A stretch of 51,265 nt of DNA from Pseudolabrys sp. (GTDB lineage: Bacteria; Pseudomonadota; Alphaproteobacteria; Rhizobiales; Xanthobacteraceae). The notes under the pieces were generated by a model that searched no databases, was not told where the DNA came from, and worked only from the letters and a program-made list of their open reading frames with translations. A program made the position numbers and the translations under genes. Location: positions 1-51,265 of the forward strand of contig SHVM01000009.1 of assembly GCA_009694265.1 (NCBI GenBank), written 5' to 3'. This document shows, in pieces, positions 46,926 to 51,265 of this stretch; position 1 is the stretch's first letter, and each line of letters begins with the position of its first letter.

Positions 46926-47265
46926 GCGCAATGACGACGCTTGACTCTGTCCGGGCTACTGCTCTTGGGCTCGTTAACGTTTGCATGCGGTTCAAGACCG
47001 GCAAATTCTGCCTAGGCTACTCGATCTTGTGGGAGAAGGCAGAGGCAAGGCCAGATGTCGCCGTGAACGAACGCATACAACCCCCGAGTCAGCGATTCGG
47101 GCGCGTTTCGTTCCAGACTCGTTCTAATGCTTAACCGCCACCATGTTTTCCGTCGCATTGTGATACAGAAGCCCGCCCTGCCAAGGGCATAGCGCGCATG
47201 ATCCCGAAAAGTGGGCACCGGTTTTCGGAAAAGATCATGCGCAAACAAGTACGTCCGGACGCGTA
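46926..47265. other. 340-base intergenic region before the helicase gene
   Basis: No gene is visible. The last 75 bases hold a type C palindromic repeat (47194-47244) that ends 21 bases before the helicase start codon. The middle is unremarkable, and no clear promoter hexamer pair was found. Confidence 0.6.
47194..47244. repeat. interspersed palindromic repeat, type C, copy 3
   Basis: gcgcatgatcccgaaaagtgg and ccggttttcgg ... gatcatgcgc match the copy at 40337-40388 almost base for base. It lies just upstream of the helicase gene. An ATG inside its right arm runs to a stop after nine codons, so it is not the helicase start. Confidence 0.9.
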
Positions 47266-50436
<3,171 letters not shown>

Positions 50437-50438
50437 GC

Positions 50439-50717
50439 TTGGACCGTCAGCGCATCGACAAATGGCTCTGGCACGCACGCATGGTGCGCACCCGCAGCGA
50501 CGCCGCCGCTCTGGCGGAAGCCGGCTACGTGCGCATCAACGGCAAGCGTAAGGCCGCCGCCAGTCAGCCAGTGCGGATCGGTGACGTGGTGACGCTGGCG
50601 CTCGACCGCTCCGTGCGGGTGGTGAAGGTGGAAGGGTTTAGCGAAAAGCGTGGCGACGCATCCGCTGCCCGCGCGCTTTACAGCGATTTGTCAAAGCCAT
50701 CCGCGGCCAAGAATTAG
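50439..50717 (+). CDS. S4-domain RNA-binding protein (Hsp15-like)
   Basis: The 92-residue protein has an S4 domain: QRIDKWLWHARMVRTRSDAAALAEAGYVRINGKR, then VRIGDVVTLALDRSVRVVKV. In E. coli the related Hsp15 binds stalled 50S subunits carrying nascent chains. The TTG start at 50439 is 2 bases after the helicase stop, so they are co-transcribed and possibly linked in RNA quality control. No ATG is available before the domain. Confidence 0.93.
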   Translation: MDRQRIDKWLWHARMVRTRSDAAALAEAGYVRINGKRKAAASQPVRIGDVVTLALDRSVRVVKVEGFSEKRGDASAARALYSDLSKPSAAKN

Positions 50718-50801
50718 CCCGCGGCGGGGATATCGGCTTCGCTTGCAGCCGATTTATCGATACGATAGGCAACACAGCAGAATTGAAGGCCGGAGCGTTG
50801 G

Positions 50802-51140
50802 ATGACCTACATCGTCAACGAAAGCTGCATTAAATGTAAGCTCATGGACTGCGTCGAAGTGTGTCCGGTGGACTGCTTCTACGAAGGCGAAAATATGCTG
50901 GTGATCCACCCGGACGAATGCATCGATTGCGGTGTTTGCGAGCCGGAATGCCCGGTCGACGCAATCAAGCCGGATACCGAGCCCGGCCTGGAGAAATGGC
51001 TGGAATTGAACACCGAATACGCCAAGGTCTGGCCCAATATCACGGTAAAACGGGATCCGCCGCCCGACGCCAAGGAGTGGGAAGGCGTCCCGGACAAATT
51101 CAAGAAATTCTTTAGTCCCGAACCTGGAACCGGCGACTAG
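50802..51140 (+). CDS. fdxA: seven-iron ferredoxin (FdxA type)
   Basis: This 112-residue electron carrier is predicted to hold one [3Fe-4S] and one [4Fe-4S] cluster, as in Azotobacter ferredoxin I. The first motif has Cys9, Cys17 and Cys21 in [18 protein letters not shown]. The second is [12 protein letters not shown] with Cys40, 43, 46 and 50. The long C-terminal extension ([19 protein letters not shown]) is typical of the 7Fe group. The ATG follows a weak purine tract. It is probably an independent unit after the S4 gene. The 125 bases after it hold no visible gene. Confidence 0.95.
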   Translation: MTYIVNESCIKCKLMDCVEVCPVDCFYEGENMLVIHPDECIDCGVCEPECPVDAIKPDTEPGLEKWLELNTEYAKVWPNITVKRDPPPDAKEWEGVPDKFKKFFSPEPGTGD

Positions 51141-51265
51141 CCCTGAAGCCGCCCGGAACAGCTTACCGCTCGTGGTGTTTACGGGCCTTCCCGCGTTCCC
51201 CGGCGTTAACCGATTCGCCAATTTTGCAGAATTGCTACCCCTGAATTGCGCTTTTGCGGCACCAT

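Overview
The window reads as a chromosomal segment of a GC-rich alphaproteobacterium of the order Hyphomicrobiales, most like the Bradyrhizobium/Xanthobacteraceae group. The reasons are the gene families and their neighbourhoods: lysC divergent from ubiG, ptsP-prfA-prmC next to a DUF4167 gene, argJ-ppiC-secA, accA-xerD-aroK-aroB-corC-bolA-dnaJ-cobS-cobT, and rpmB divergent from DUF3108-helicase-S4-ferredoxin. This placement is inferred from gene content; no rRNA or tRNA is present to test it. Nearly everything is housekeeping, on both strands, in short operons with many 4-base stop/start overlaps.

Layout. 1-4.0 kb: the tail of an IS5-type transposase, mtgA (peptidoglycan glycosyltransferase), rpmF (L32), a small membrane protein, a gamma-glutamyltransferase, then a scar in which the 3' end of an IS630-type transposase abuts an EAL-domain gene that has lost its start. 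4.0-6.8 kb: polyhydroxybutyrate genes phaR, phaA and phaB. 6.8-11.1 kb: a gloB/class II aldolase/beta-propeller operon, a methyltransferase and a DUF4167 protein. 11.7-17.4 kb: prmC and prfA (translation termination), ptsP (nitrogen PTS) and lysC. 17.5-25.1 kb: ubiG, a DMT exporter, the nitrilase/DUF1178/glutaredoxin cluster, a decayed comF, a NDUFAF5-like methyltransferase, an orphan Flp pilin, mutT, argJ and a periplasmic parvulin. 25.4-32.7 kb: secA, then a TPR/O-GlcNAc-transferase-like gene, a flavin monooxygenase and a GIY-YIG gene. 32.7-45.3 kb: an L,D-transpeptidase lipoprotein, accA, xerD, a 50-residue membrane protein, aroK-aroB, a CorC-like protein, bolA, a DnaJ-domain protein, cobS-cobT (aerobic B12 cobaltochelatase) and a phytase-like esterase-domain protein. 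45.4 kb to the end: rpmB, DUF3108, a large SUV3-like helicase, an S4 RNA-binding protein and a 7Fe ferredoxin.

The most unusual feature is at 28.0-30.5 kb. The gene directly downstream of secA encodes a TPR protein with a GT41 (O-GlcNAc transferase-like) domain and ends in a near-perfect copy of SecA's own C-terminal zinc-binding tail: 32 identical residues in a row, with three synonymous base differences in 96 bp. This looks like a recent duplication of the secA 3' end fused to a glycosyltransferase. It suggests, but does not prove, a glycosyltransferase that docks on the same partners as SecA (SecB or the ribosome).

A second theme is short interspersed palindromic repeats. Three related types (A, B, D) mostly lie at the 3' ends of genes. 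A different type (C) lies upstream of genes and, at xerD, supplies the start codon. There are also three in-phase short tandem repeats (xerD, aroB N-terminus, upstream of the DUF4167 gene). No CRISPR array, tRNA, rRNA or intact mobile element was found.
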